Below the pieces are notes generated by a model. The model was given only the letters and a program-made list of their open reading frames with translations, searched no databases and had not been told where the DNA came from. Both the position numbers and the translations under genes were made by a program. A stretch of 62,447 nucleotides of DNA, taken from NCBI GenBank assembly GCA_050261415.1, contig JBLNDG010000045.1, forward strand, positions 1-62,447, in the 5' to 3' direction. Numbering within the stretch: the first letter of the stretch is position 1; every line of letters begins with the position of its first letter. Below, piece by piece: positions 1-8,457 of this stretch. Source of the stretch: JBLNDG01 sp050261415. GTDB lineage: Bacteria > Bacillota > Clostridia > Lutisporales > Lutisporaceae.

Positions 1-662
1 ACGGTATTGCTTCATATTTGCACAGCATAGCAGAATTCAAAAGGGACGGCGCTGTGGTATCAAGCATAGTTGTAAACTGCAATCCGTTTACGCTGGGTCA
101 TCAGTATTTGATAGAAAAAGCTGCATCAGAAAGCGATATACTGCATGTTTTTGTCGTATGGGAAGATAAATCGAGTTTTCCAAGCAGTGTGCGCTATGAA
201 CTGGTAAAGAAAGGAACGGCCCATTTATCGAACGTTGTTGTACATAAAGGCAAGAATTATGTAATATCCAATGCAACCTTTCCCTCTTATTTTCTGAAAG
301 ACTATGATGAAATAGTTGAAACTCATGCTCATTTGGACTTGAATATTTTTGGAAAGTATATAGTCCCGGCTCTTGGAATAAACAGGCGTTATGTTGGAGA
401 AGAGCCATACTGCAAGGTTACAAAGGCTTATAACACTATAATGAAAAATGTGTTGCCGCAATATGGTGTAAAGGTTATTGAAATACCAAGGCTGGAAAAC
501 GAGAATGGTGCAATTAGCGCATCAAAAGTCAGGGAAATTATAAAGCAAGGCAGACTTGATGATGTATGTGCATTAGTCCCCAAGACAACGTATGAATACC
601 TCAAATCGCCGGAAGCAGAGAATATTATAGCAAATATAATGCAAAAGACGTCAAGACACTAG
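1..662 (+). CDS. citC: citrate lyase ligase CitC (5' partial)
   Basis: The reading frame is open to the left edge, so this is the C-terminal part (about 220 of some 340 residues) of [citrate [pro-3S]-lyase] ligase, which acetylates the prosthetic group of the citrate lyase acyl carrier protein with acetate and ATP. The visible part is the nucleotidyltransferase domain: VNCNPFTLGHQYLIEKA holds the HxGH-like motif (TLGH), and ISASKVRE near the end matches the family's ISxSxVR signature. The N-terminal GNAT-like part lies outside the window. The genes citD, citE, citF and citX follow in the same direction. Its TAG stop codon lies inside the start of the structured repeat described below, so the repeat supplies the last codons. 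Identification is firm. Confidence 0.9.
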   Translation, partial: GIASYLHSIAEFKRDGAVVSSIVVNCNPFTLGHQYLIEKAASESDILHVFVVWEDKSSFPSSVRYELVKKGTAHLSNVVVHKGKNYVISNATFPSYFLKDYDEIVETHAHLDLNIFGKYIVPALGINRRYVGEEPYCKVTKAYNTIMKNVLPQYGVKVIEIPRLENENGAISASKVREIIKQGRLDDVCALVPKTTYEYLKSPEAENIIANIMQKTSRH

Positions 663-764
663 TGTAAAAATTATAAGTTCAAAAACATAATAGGTTGAAG
701 TTATGGTTTTTACACATAATCATGCCAAAATATCTTGGTGAAACATAATATTTGAGGCACTAGT
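657..764 (+). repeat. structured repeat element, copy A (107-108 bp)
   Basis: This fills almost exactly the gap between citC and citD. Its ends are short inverted repeats: ACTAGTG at the left and CACTAGT at the right. Inside is a long imperfect hairpin (TGTAAAAATTATAAG... paired with ...TTATGGTTTTTACA) and a second AT-rich hairpin, giving a predicted three-way-junction fold. A copy with the same ends, order and length lies in opposite orientation at 25463-25571. The element ends 15-16 bases before the citD start codon, directly next to its ribosome site. No coding content is seen. It may be a non-autonomous mobile repeat or an RNA-processing element; that is inference. Confidence 0.75.
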
Positions 765-778
765 TTGGAGGTGAAACT

Positions 779-1078
779 ATGAAGCTAGAGAGTGTAGGCT
801 TGGCAGGAACAATGGAATCCAGCGACATATCTGTTACTATTGAACCCAAGAGTACCGAGGGGATAGAAATAATCCTGAAAAGCCCCGTAGAAAACCAATT
901 CGGCAAACAAATACGAAAGGTCATCGAGGACACCCTCAAGGAACTCGGCGTTTTTAGTGCAACAGTAAGAGCAAACGACAAAGGTGCTTTGGATTGTACA
1001 ATTAAAGCCAGAGTTCAGACTGCAGCATATCGCGCAGCCGGTTTAAGCGAGTACAAATGGGGGGAAGATGTCAAATGA
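779..1078 (+). CDS. citD: citrate lyase acyl carrier protein (gamma subunit)
   Basis: A 99-residue protein carrying the 2'-(5''-phosphoribosyl)-3'-dephospho-CoA group of citrate lyase, which shuttles the acetyl/citryl moiety between the alpha and beta subunits. The prosthetic-group serine is Ser14 in AGTMESSDISV, the conserved position for CitD. Length is normal. The start has a strong site (GGAGGTGAAACT-ATG). Its stop overlaps the citE start by ATGA, implying translational coupling. Downstream are citE and citF, the catalytic subunits, and citX, which loads the prosthetic group. Confidence 0.93.
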   Translation: MKLESVGLAGTMESSDISVTIEPKSTEGIEIILKSPVENQFGKQIRKVIEDTLKELGVFSATVRANDKGALDCTIKARVQTAAYRAAGLSEYKWGEDVK

Positions 1079-1968
1079 GCAAGCTTAGGAGGACCATGAT
1101 GTATGTGCCTGGAAATAACCCGGGCATGGTAAAGGATGCACACATATACGGTGCGGACTCAATTATGTTTGACCTGGAAGATTCGGTAACGGTCAAAGAG
1201 AAGGATTCAGCGAGATTTTTGGTATTCAATGCATTAAAAACTATCGACTATGAGGGCACAGAAAGAGTAGTCAGGGTGAATGGCTTGGATACACCCTTCG
1301 GAAGACAGGATTTTGAGGCAATAGTAAGGGCAAAACCCGATATCATAAGATTGCCGAAAACCGAAAAACCGGAGGATATTTTAGAGGCAGACCGGCTAAT
1401 AAGCGAGATTGAAGCAAAAGCCGGGATGGAGCAAGGAACTGTAAAGCTTATGGCAGCAATAGAAAGTGCGCTTGGAGTAATTAATGCATACAAGATAGCC
1501 ACGGCAAGCAAACGACTTATAGCTATTGCCATCGGAGCAGAAGATTTCGTAACAGATTTGAAAACTACCCGTTCGTTGGATGGGCTGGAGGTTCTCACTG
1601 CAAGAAGTCAGATTGTGATGGCAGCGAGAGCTGCCGGAATTTATGCCCTCGATACTGTTTTTGCTGATATAAATGACATGGAAGGCTTCATAAATGAAGT
1701 AAAGGTGGCAAAACAGCTCGGGTTTGACGGTAAGTCAGTAATTAACCCGAGACAGATAGAACCTGTCCACAAGATATATGCTCCGACAGAAAAGGAAATC
1801 AATAAATCCATCAGGATACTTGATGGAATCAAGGAAGCGGAAGCTAGAGGTTCAGGTGTTATAGCAGTGGATGGGAAGATGGTCGACGGACCTATTGTTG
1901 AACGTGCGCGCAGGGTTCTTGAACTGGCTGCGGCAGCAGGTATCTACAAGAGGGAGGAGGTGCAGTAA
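1075..1968 (+). CDS. citE: citrate lyase beta subunit (citryl-CoA/ACP lyase)
   Basis: A 297-residue HpcH/HpaI-type TIM-barrel enzyme that cleaves citryl-ACP to oxaloacetate and acetyl-ACP. Visible family marks are RRTMMYVPGNNPGM at the N terminus, MFDLEDSV (metal-binding acidic residues), VVRVNG, AAIESALGVINA, IAIGAEDFVTDL and GFDGKSVINPRQ. I chose the ATG at 1075, which overlaps the citD stop and is preceded by GGGGGAAG, rather than an in-frame ATG 18 bases upstream lying inside citD. It is followed without a gap by citF. Confidence 0.95.
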   Translation: MSKLRRTMMYVPGNNPGMVKDAHIYGADSIMFDLEDSVTVKEKDSARFLVFNALKTIDYEGTERVVRVNGLDTPFGRQDFEAIVRAKPDIIRLPKTEKPEDILEADRLISEIEAKAGMEQGTVKLMAAIESALGVINAYKIATASKRLIAIAIGAEDFVTDLKTTRSLDGLEVLTARSQIVMAARAAGIYALDTVFADINDMEGFINEVKVAKQLGFDGKSVINPRQIEPVHKIYAPTEKEINKSIRILDGIKEAEARGSGVIAVDGKMVDGPIVERARRVLELAAAAGIYKREEVQ

Positions 1969-3519
1969 ATGATTAAGAATTCGATTGGCAGGGAAGTTCC
2001 CGAAGAAATTGACGGTATAGGCACACTGAAGCCTTATCAGGGGCCATACGCATATCAGCCTACCGGAAGAAAAGCAGGTACTAAGCTCAGCAGAATACTT
2101 CCGGGAGACAGTAAATTGCTGCCGGATATTGAAGCTGCAATAAAACAGACCGGATTGAAAGACGGCATGACTGTTTCCTTCCACCACCATTTCAGAAACG
2201 GTGATTATATTGTAAATATGGTTGTTGATGCTATTGCAAGACTGGGAATCAAGGATATAGTCCTTGCACCAAGCTCACTGTCTGATATTCATGAACCTCT
2301 TGTAAAGCATATCAAGAATGGAGTTATAAGAAGGATTGAAACCAGTGGATTGAGAGGAGTACTGGCTGAAGAAATTTCAAAAGGACTCATGGATGTACCG
2401 GTTATAATCCGTTCTCACGGTGGAAGGGGAAGAGCTATTGAAAGCGGCGATCTTCATATAGATGTAGCTTTCCTGGGAGCTCCGGCATGTGATGTTTATG
2501 GAAATTCAACAGGCTTTTCCGGAAAATCCCTTTGCGGATCTCTTGGTTATGCCAAGGTAGATGCCCGCTATGCCGATAATGTAGTAATCATAACAGACAA
2601 TTTGGTGGATTATCCCAATATACCTGCAAGTATACCTCAGACTGAGGTGGATTATGTTGTGAAAGTGGATTCCATTGGGGACCCAAAGGGTATTGTATCA
2701 GGTGCAACCCGTTATACAACCAATCCAAGGGAACTTTTGATTGCTAAAAATACTGCAGATACAATAGAGGCTTCCGGGTATTTTGTTGATAAATTTTCCA
2801 TGCAGAGTGGCTCAGGAGGAGCTTCACTGGCAGTAGCAAGATTTCTTAAGGAAAGAATGATTGAAAAGGGAATCACTGCAAGCTTCATACTTGGCGGAAT
2901 AACAGGACAATTTATTGATATGCATATGGAAGGATTGGTTGACAAGCTCTTTGATACCCAGAGCTTTGATCTTAAAGCAGCACAGTCAGTGGGAGAGAAT
3001 CCAAAACACTTTGAAATAGATGCATCTTTCTATGCAAATCCTCACAACAAAGGCTGCGCAGTAAACATGCTGGACATTGTAATACTAAGTGCATTGGAAA
3101 TAGATGTTGATTTTAACGTAAATGTTATTACAGGCTCTGATGGAGTAATCAGAGGAGCCTCGGGAGGTCACAGCGATACAGCGGCAGGAGCCAAAATGGC
3201 GGTAGTAGTGGCGCCGCTTATCAGGGGAAGAATTCCCACAATACTTGACAGGGTAAATACAGTTATTACTCCCGGCGAAACAGTTGACGTTGTGGTAACA
3301 GACAGAGGGATAGCAGTAAATCCGTTAAGACAGGATCTAATAGATAAATTCAAAAAAGCAGGTTTACCTGTTTTCAAAATAGAAGAGCTGAAAGCAAAGG
3401 CAGAAGCTTTAACCGGCAAACCTGAGCCGATAAAGTTTGGGGAAAAGATAGTCGGCCTTGTGGAATACAGGGATGGAACGATAATAGATGTAATCAGGCA
3501 GGTAGAACAAAGAGGGTAG
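1969..3519 (+). CDS. citF: citrate lyase alpha subunit (citrate:acetyl-ACP transferase)
   Basis: A 516-residue CoA-transferase-fold subunit that exchanges acetyl for citrate on the acyl carrier protein, the first half of citrate cleavage. The N terminus (IGREVPEEIDG...LKPYQGPYAY) and the middle (VSFHHHFRNGDYIVNMV; FLGAPACDVYGNSTGFSGKS; GASGGHSDTAAGAKM; VVTDRGIAVNPLR) match CitF throughout, at normal length. The ATG follows the citE stop directly and the ribosome site (GAGGAGGTG) lies inside the end of citE, so expression is coupled. No defect is seen. Confidence 0.96.
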   Translation: MIKNSIGREVPEEIDGIGTLKPYQGPYAYQPTGRKAGTKLSRILPGDSKLLPDIEAAIKQTGLKDGMTVSFHHHFRNGDYIVNMVVDAIARLGIKDIVLAPSSLSDIHEPLVKHIKNGVIRRIETSGLRGVLAEEISKGLMDVPVIIRSHGGRGRAIESGDLHIDVAFLGAPACDVYGNSTGFSGKSLCGSLGYAKVDARYADNVVIITDNLVDYPNIPASIPQTEVDYVVKVDSIGDPKGIVSGATRYTTNPRELLIAKNTADTIEASGYFVDKFSMQSGSGGASLAVARFLKERMIEKGITASFILGGITGQFIDMHMEGLVDKLFDTQSFDLKAAQSVGENPKHFEIDASFYANPHNKGCAVNMLDIVILSALEIDVDFNVNVITGSDGVIRGASGGHSDTAAGAKMAVVVAPLIRGRIPTILDRVNTVITPGETVDVVVTDRGIAVNPLRQDLIDKFKKAGLPVFKIEELKAKAEALTGKPEPIKFGEKIVGLVEYRDGTIIDVIRQVEQRG

Positions 3520-3525
3520 CGTAAC

Positions 3526-4041
3526 ATGAAAATTAGCGCTTCAAGTCTTGAAGATATTCTTGCAGCGAGAGAAAACAGGGAAAAAAGGCGTATAAGTCTG
3601 ATAAAAGAATATGATATTCCGGTTATCTCATTCACACTGAACATACCGGGGGCTGTAAAGGATAAGCCATTGTACCGCAAAGTGTTTGAGAAAGGTATTG
3701 AAGTGGTAAGGCTGGTTCTGGGTGAAGCCAACATAATTTACACAGAAACAATTTATCCTATTACTGGTCCTGAAGCATTCATGTGTGTGAATATGGGAGC
3801 CCGGAAAATAAAGGTGAAGGCTGTAGGAATCGAAGAAGACCATCCTCTGGGAAGACTTTTTGATTTTGATGTGTTTGATTGCAGTTTTGAGAAGTTAAGC
3901 CGTACCGAGATGGATCTGCCGGAAAGGCGCTGCCTGATATGCGATGCAAAAGCGGTGCTTTGTGCGAGAAGCAGAAAGCACGGTTTGGAAGAGCTGGAAA
4001 AAAGAATAGAAAAAATAACAGACTCATACTTTATCGGTTAA
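3526..4041 (+). CDS. citX: holo-citrate lyase synthase CitX
   Basis: A 171-residue apo-citrate lyase phosphoribosyl-dephospho-CoA transferase, which attaches the prosthetic group to Ser14 of CitD. Supporting stretches are LEDILAARENREKRR near the start, the middle MGARKIKVKAVGIEEDHPLGRLFDFDV, and the C-terminal RRCLICDAKAVLCARSRKH, a CitX hallmark. It starts 6 bases after citF. The partner that makes the prosthetic-group precursor, CitG, is not present here and would have to be encoded elsewhere. It is the last gene of the cit cluster before the regulator. Confidence 0.9.
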   Translation: MKISASSLEDILAARENREKRRISLIKEYDIPVISFTLNIPGAVKDKPLYRKVFEKGIEVVRLVLGEANIIYTETIYPITGPEAFMCVNMGARKIKVKAVGIEEDHPLGRLFDFDVFDCSFEKLSRTEMDLPERRCLICDAKAVLCARSRKHGLEELEKRIEKITDSYFIG

Positions 4042-4168
4042 AATATTACATGCCTCATTAGTCTAAAACCAATCGGGACAGAAGGATTTTTGATTTGGCA
4101 TGTCGAACCTATATATTTAGGATACGGGATACCAAATGCATATTTGATAAGGAATATGAGGTGTGAAT

Positions 4169-4843
4169 ATGGAATTTAAAGACGCTATGGACATGTCAAA
4201 TATCAAGCCTATTCGGGATATTGTATATGAATACCTTAGGAAAGCTGTTATGGAAGGTGAACTCAGACCTGGGGAAAGAATCATTGAAAAGGAGTATGCC
4301 GAGAAGCTGAAAATCAGCAGGACTCCCATTAGGGAAGCATTGCGAAAGCTTGAAACAGAAGGGTTTGTTGAGTATATTCCAAGAAAAGGTGTCGTAGTTA
4401 AAGGCTTCACCAGCAAGGACATTATTGAAATATATGCAATACGAAAAAGCCTTGAAGGGCTTGCTATGAAATATGTTGTAGAAAACATTAACGAACAGGA
4501 AATAGAAAAGCTTAAAAGTTTAGTAAAACATATGAAAGAAGCTGATAGTGCAGGTAATATAGAAGATGTCTTTGTAACCTGTCAGGAATTTAATGAAGTT
4601 ATACTAAACGCAAGTAGAATGCCAAGGTTGAGAGATTTGATAAATACCTTGCATGAATACCTGGAGAGATTCAGAAGAATAACAATGGCAAAGGCATCCC
4701 GTAGAGCAGACGCGATAAAAGAACATAGTCAGATTCTTGACGCAATATTGGATAAAGACGCAAAGAGGGCAGAAAAGCTTGTCTGGGAGCATCTTGAGGC
4801 ATCGCAGAAGGTATTCTTTAATAACTTTGACATTATGAAATAA
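4169..4843 (+). CDS. GntR family (FCD subfamily) transcriptional regulator
   Basis: A 224-residue regulator. Residues about 10-75 form the GntR winged helix (LRKAVMEGELRPGERI, AEKLKISRTPIREALRKLETEGFVEYIPRKGVVV). The rest is an all-helical FCD ligand domain (EIYAIRKSLEGLAMKYV ... HSQILDAI ... EHLE), which in this subfamily often binds organic acids through a metal site. I chose ATG 4169 because GAGGTG lies 5 bases ahead; a GTG 6 bases upstream overlaps that site. Its position between citX and the tct transporter suggests that it controls citrate import and cleavage; citrate as ligand is inference. Confidence 0.88.
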   Translation: MEFKDAMDMSNIKPIRDIVYEYLRKAVMEGELRPGERIIEKEYAEKLKISRTPIREALRKLETEGFVEYIPRKGVVVKGFTSKDIIEIYAIRKSLEGLAMKYVVENINEQEIEKLKSLVKHMKEADSAGNIEDVFVTCQEFNEVILNASRMPRLRDLINTLHEYLERFRRITMAKASRRADAIKEHSQILDAILDKDAKRAEKLVWEHLEASQKVFFNNFDIMK

Positions 4844-4918
4844 ACTTTCGTTAATATATAGTCGAGACAGGTAAGGTCAGTATAAAAAAGCAAGCAGTAA
4901 CTATCTGCACAATAACAC

Positions 4919-4953
4919 GGGATACAGTGTACCGTAGTTGGGATACAGTGTAC
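4919..4953. promoter_or_regulatory. pair of direct repeats, likely operator
   Basis: The 14-mer GGGATACAGTGTAC occurs twice (4919-4932 and 4940-4953), 21 bp apart, which is two helical turns and places both on the same DNA face. A partial match (GGATACGGGATACC) lies at about 4117-4130, ahead of the GntR regulator gene. The 338-base gap between the regulator and tctC contains no gene, so this is the natural place for tctCBA control. Binding by the GntR protein is inference. Confidence 0.5.
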
Positions 4954-5051
4954 GGGATTATAAGAAAAGACTGTCTGCAAACCAATGTAAACAGTTGTAT
5001 TTCAACAGTTCATGACCGGATTTAGTAATGCTGCCTAAATGCTCAGGTAAG

Positions 5052-5087
5052 CCATAATGTATAAATATACCTGCTCAGACATTATGG
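5052..5087. promoter_or_regulatory. inverted repeat ahead of tctC
   Basis: Arms CCATAATGT and ACATTATGG form a perfect 9-bp inverted repeat with an 18-base spacer. A smaller dyad (GTATA-AA-TATAC) overlaps the left arm and the spacer. It could be a second regulator site or a leader hairpin of the transporter mRNA. No T-run follows, so a terminator is unlikely. Confidence 0.35.
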
Positions 5088-5181
5088 TGAACAAAAAGAA
5101 ACAGTGTATAACAGAAAGTCCGGGAGTGAAATGTTGTGTACATACAAGCCTAACAGCGTACAAATCAAGGAGGGGAAATTA

Positions 5182-6216
5182 ATGAGAAAAAACAGAACTC
5201 GCAAAGCTTGCACCATGGTACTAGCACTCGCACTTGTATTATCATTAGTACTTACAGGTTGCAGTTCAAAACCAGCGGCAACAGCAGCACAAAGCAATGA
5301 TGTAAAGTATCCGGTTAAGCCAATGGAATTCATAGCACCTGCCGGAGCCGGAGGCGGATGGGACCTGACAATAAGAACCGTTGCTAAAACATTGGGTGAT
5401 ACTAAGCTTACATCAGTAGCAATGCCTGTAACAAACAAGCCGGGTGGAGGCGGCGGAGTAGCACTTGCATACCTTCAGGAGAAAAAAGGTAGTGACTCAA
5501 TAGTTACAGTATATTCACCACCACTCTTGCTCATCAACCTGAATGGATCAACACAGTATGGCTATAAGGATACAACACCACTTGCAAAGCTTATAACGGA
5601 TTACGGCGCATTTGTAGTAGCAAAGAATTCAAAATATAAAACTATAAATGACGTTATGGACGCATTGAAGAAGGATCCAAAGAGCGTTAAGATAGGCGGA
5701 AACTCTGCAGTAGGAAGCATGGACCATATACAGTTCCTTCTTATGGCAAAGGCTGCCGGAGTACAGAATCTTAAGGACATAGATTTTGTAAGCTTCCAGG
5801 ATAACTCAGGCGCAGCACAGGTACTTGGCGGACACATTGACTTGTTCTCCACAGGCGTAGGCGAAGTAAGAGGCCTTGTAGAAAGCGGCGAACTGAGAGC
5901 ATTGGCAACAACAGCTGGTAAAAGGGTAGGTACCGGAGTACTTGCAGAAATACCAACCTGTAAGGAACAAGGAATAGACGCTACATTTGAAAACTGGAGA
6001 GGCCTTTTCGGAGCGCCAGGCATGCCGGATTATGCAGTTAAGTATTGGCAGGATACACTTGCTAAGATGGTACAGACTCCGGAATGGAAAGCAGCATGCG
6101 AACAAAACGGCTGGGATCAGGCTTATGCAAACGGAAATGACTTTAAAAAATTCCTTGATGAAACAAATGAAAACTACAAACAGATACTTAGTGAAATCGG
6201 AATGCTGAAACAGTAA
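5182..6216 (+). CDS. tctC: tripartite tricarboxylate transporter substrate-binding lipoprotein TctC
   Basis: A 344-residue extracytoplasmic binding protein of the TctC/Bug family. The signal peptide runs RKNRTRKACTMVLALALVLS and ends in a lipobox LTGC, so the mature protein is a lipoprotein. Family marks are PMEFIAPAGAGGGWDLTIR near the mature start, NKPGGGGGVALAYL, GGNSAVGSMDH and the C-terminal LDETNENYKQIL. I chose ATG 5182 behind AGGAGGGG; the longer frame to 5104 has no ribosome site and would bury the signal peptide. Neighbouring citrate lyase genes suggest citrate or a related tricarboxylate as substrate. Confidence 0.92.
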   Translation: MRKNRTRKACTMVLALALVLSLVLTGCSSKPAATAAQSNDVKYPVKPMEFIAPAGAGGGWDLTIRTVAKTLGDTKLTSVAMPVTNKPGGGGGVALAYLQEKKGSDSIVTVYSPPLLLINLNGSTQYGYKDTTPLAKLITDYGAFVVAKNSKYKTINDVMDALKKDPKSVKIGGNSAVGSMDHIQFLLMAKAAGVQNLKDIDFVSFQDNSGAAQVLGGHIDLFSTGVGEVRGLVESGELRALATTAGKRVGTGVLAEIPTCKEQGIDATFENWRGLFGAPGMPDYAVKYWQDTLAKMVQTPEWKAACEQNGWDQAYANGNDFKKFLDETNENYKQILSEIGMLKQ

Positions 6217-6224
6217 AAGAAAAA

Positions 6225-6248
6225 GGAGCCATATTACGGTATGGCTCC
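6225..6248 (+). other. intercistronic hairpin between tctC and tctB
   Basis: GGAGCCATA, loop TTACGG, TATGGCTCC: a perfect 9-bp stem 8 bases after the tctC stop. It is followed by CTTATACC rather than a run of T. Such stem-loops after binding-protein genes commonly stabilise the upstream message, so the binding protein is made in excess over the membrane parts. That role is inference here. Confidence 0.55.
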
Positions 6249-6284
6249 CTTATACCTTACTTCAGAAAGGAGATTAGTATCATA

Positions 6285-6755
6285 ATGAGTGCAAACAGTT
6301 TAGCAGGGATTGTTTCAATTGTCCTTGGTCTGGCATACAGTTTACAGGCTTATAACCTGCCCAGGGCAAGTGTTGGCGGACCTATGGCACCAATATATTT
6401 TCCCTTAGGCTTGGGTGTACTGACTACTATTTTTGGAATTGCAATATTGTTAAGAGAAATAGCTAGCGGTAAGCACAAGAATTCCAACGAAAACAAAGAA
6501 AAGGGATTAAGCTATACCGCAAAGCTTATAACATATACGTGTATAGTAAGTGTTATATATGGGATTTTATTTGAAAGAGTCGGCTTCATAATATCAACAT
6601 TTTTCTTCATGGAGGCAATATTGTTTGCAGTAAATGGGAAAGATCAATGGAAAGTTAATTCAGCTGTAGCTGCAATATTTAGTATCGGAATATATTTTCT
6701 TTTCGCGAAAGCATTCGGCATATCATTGCCGATAACTCCATTCATAAATATATAG
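6285..6755 (+). CDS. tctB: tripartite tricarboxylate transporter small membrane subunit TctB
   Basis: A 156-residue protein with four predicted membrane spans (SLAGIVSIVLGLAYSL; FPLGLGVLTTIFGIAILL; ITYTCIVSVIYGILF; SAVAAIFSIGIYFLFAKAF). The order of spans, the short charged loop (about residues 60-80) and the C-terminal LPITPFINI are typical of TctB. It lies between tctC and tctA as in classical tct operons. The start is ATG 6285, with AAAGGAG upstream. It helps the large TctA channel use the substrate delivered by TctC. Confidence 0.85.
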   Translation: MSANSLAGIVSIVLGLAYSLQAYNLPRASVGGPMAPIYFPLGLGVLTTIFGIAILLREIASGKHKNSNENKEKGLSYTAKLITYTCIVSVIYGILFERVGFIISTFFFMEAILFAVNGKDQWKVNSAVAAIFSIGIYFLFAKAFGISLPITPFINI

Positions 6756-6776
6756 CCCAGGAGGTGAACCGAATAA

Positions 6777-8276
6777 ATGGATGTAATTTTAACTAACCTG
6801 CTGCACGGTTTTACAGTTGCTTTAACACCGATTAATATTTTCTGGGTAACATTTGGCGGTGTTCTGGGTACAATCATAGGTATGCTTCCCGGTCTTGGCC
6901 CTGCCACTGGTGTAGCAGTACTTCTACCTTTGACCTTTACAATGGGACCTACCGCAGCTTTGATCACAATGTGCGGAGTATACTACGGCGCAATGTTCGG
7001 TGGTTCCAGAAGCTCCATACTTATTAATACTCCAGGTGATGGTGCTGCCATAGCATCTACCTTTGACGGATATCCGATGGCTATGAGCGGCAGAGCTGAA
7101 GCTGCACTTGCGATATCAGCAATAGCTTCCTTTATCGGCGGCATGATATCAACCATAATTATGGTTTTTGTTGCTCAACCGGTTGCCAGATTTGCAGTAA
7201 AATTCGGCCCTGCAGAATATTTCCTGCTTATGGTCTTTGCTCTTTCGGCAACTGCTTCGATGACTAAGGGTAATGCAATAAAGGGCTTCCTATCAATGCT
7301 CTTTGGACTTATGATTTCGACAGTAGGTATTGACTCACAGTCAGGTGTACAGAGGTTTACCTTTGGGATTATGCAGCTTCAGGGTGGCATTGACTTCCTT
7401 GTTGTTATCATAGCAATGTACGCTTTGGGAGAAGTTTTCAAGACCTTCAAGGTGTTAAAAGAAGGCAAGAAGAAAATGCAGACCAAGTTCGGAAAGATAT
7501 GGATAACAAAAGAGGATTGGAGAAGGTCTATAGGTCCGATACTCAGAAGCACCCCGCTGGGCTTCTTTATCGGAGCTTTACCGGGAGCCGGCGGAACAAT
7601 GGCTGCCTTAATGGCATATAACAATGAAAAACAAATATCAAAACATCCTGAAGAGTTTGGAAAAGGCGCAATTGAGGGTCTCGCTGCACCTGAGTCTGCA
7701 AATAATGCGGCCTCAGTAGGTGCACTGATTCCTATGCTGACCCTTGGAGTACCTGGTTCCGGTACAACAGCAGTAATGATGGGAGCACTCCTGATGCTGG
7801 GATTGCAGCCGGGTCCGCTGCTTTTCACACAGCATCCTGATGTTGCATGGGGTCTTATAGCAAGTATGTTCGTTGGGAACATAATATTGGCTGTTGTAAA
7901 TATCCCATTGGCCGGAGCCTTAGTAAGACTCCTTGCAATTCCACCGAAAATCCTGTATCCGATAGTTCTCGGATTGGCATTTGTAGGTTGTTATGCAATA
8001 AGCAGCAGTATAGTAGATTTCTACCTATTGATTATATTCGGATTGGTCGGTTTCTTTATGGAAAAAGCCGATATTCCTACTTCACCGCTAATTCTTGCCG
8101 TTATTGTCGGAAACAGTATGGAACAGTCCTTCAGGCAGGCTCTTACTATTTCAAACGGCAGTTTTGGAATATTCGCCAAATCCGCAATAAGTATTGTATT
8201 GTTGGTACTTACTGTGATATCAATAGGATATCCTTTAGTAAGGGATAAATTCAAAAAGAAAACCGTAGAAGCATAA
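6777..8276 (+). CDS. tctA: tripartite tricarboxylate transporter large membrane subunit TctA
   Basis: A 499-residue permease with about 12 membrane spans. The TctA signatures GVLGTIIGMLPGLGPATGVA near residue 30 and FIGALPGAGGTMAA near residue 265 are both present, the two glycine-rich repeats thought to line the path. AAPESANNAASVGALIPMLTLGVPGS is also typical. It starts behind AGGAGGTG and is the last gene of the operon; a terminator hairpin follows. The transporter class uses an ion gradient instead of ATP. Confidence 0.93.
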   Translation: MDVILTNLLHGFTVALTPINIFWVTFGGVLGTIIGMLPGLGPATGVAVLLPLTFTMGPTAALITMCGVYYGAMFGGSRSSILINTPGDGAAIASTFDGYPMAMSGRAEAALAISAIASFIGGMISTIIMVFVAQPVARFAVKFGPAEYFLLMVFALSATASMTKGNAIKGFLSMLFGLMISTVGIDSQSGVQRFTFGIMQLQGGIDFLVVIIAMYALGEVFKTFKVLKEGKKKMQTKFGKIWITKEDWRRSIGPILRSTPLGFFIGALPGAGGTMAALMAYNNEKQISKHPEEFGKGAIEGLAAPESANNAASVGALIPMLTLGVPGSGTTAVMMGALLMLGLQPGPLLFTQHPDVAWGLIASMFVGNIILAVVNIPLAGALVRLLAIPPKILYPIVLGLAFVGCYAISSSIVDFYLLIIFGLVGFFMEKADIPTSPLILAVIVGNSMEQSFRQALTISNGSFGIFAKSAISIVLLVLTVISIGYPLVRDKFKKKTVEA

Positions 8277-8293
8277 TAATAACTATAAAAAGA

Positions 8294-8337
8294 TAGCCTC
8301 ACTGTTTGATTTGATTGACAGTGGGGTTATTTTTTAT
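8294..8337 (+). terminator. terminator after tctA
   Basis: CCTCACTGT and ACAGTGGGG form a stem around a 12-base loop, followed by TTATTTTTTA. It closes the tctCBA operon. Confidence 0.8.
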
Positions 8338-8457
8338 CTTCCTGTTGTGATTATCAGGAATATATACTATTGTACTTCAGGCTGAGTATCACTTAAAATG
8401 AGCATAAGGGAATTTATGGGATTTAGACATGGGTCGATCCATGAAGGGGGCAACATA

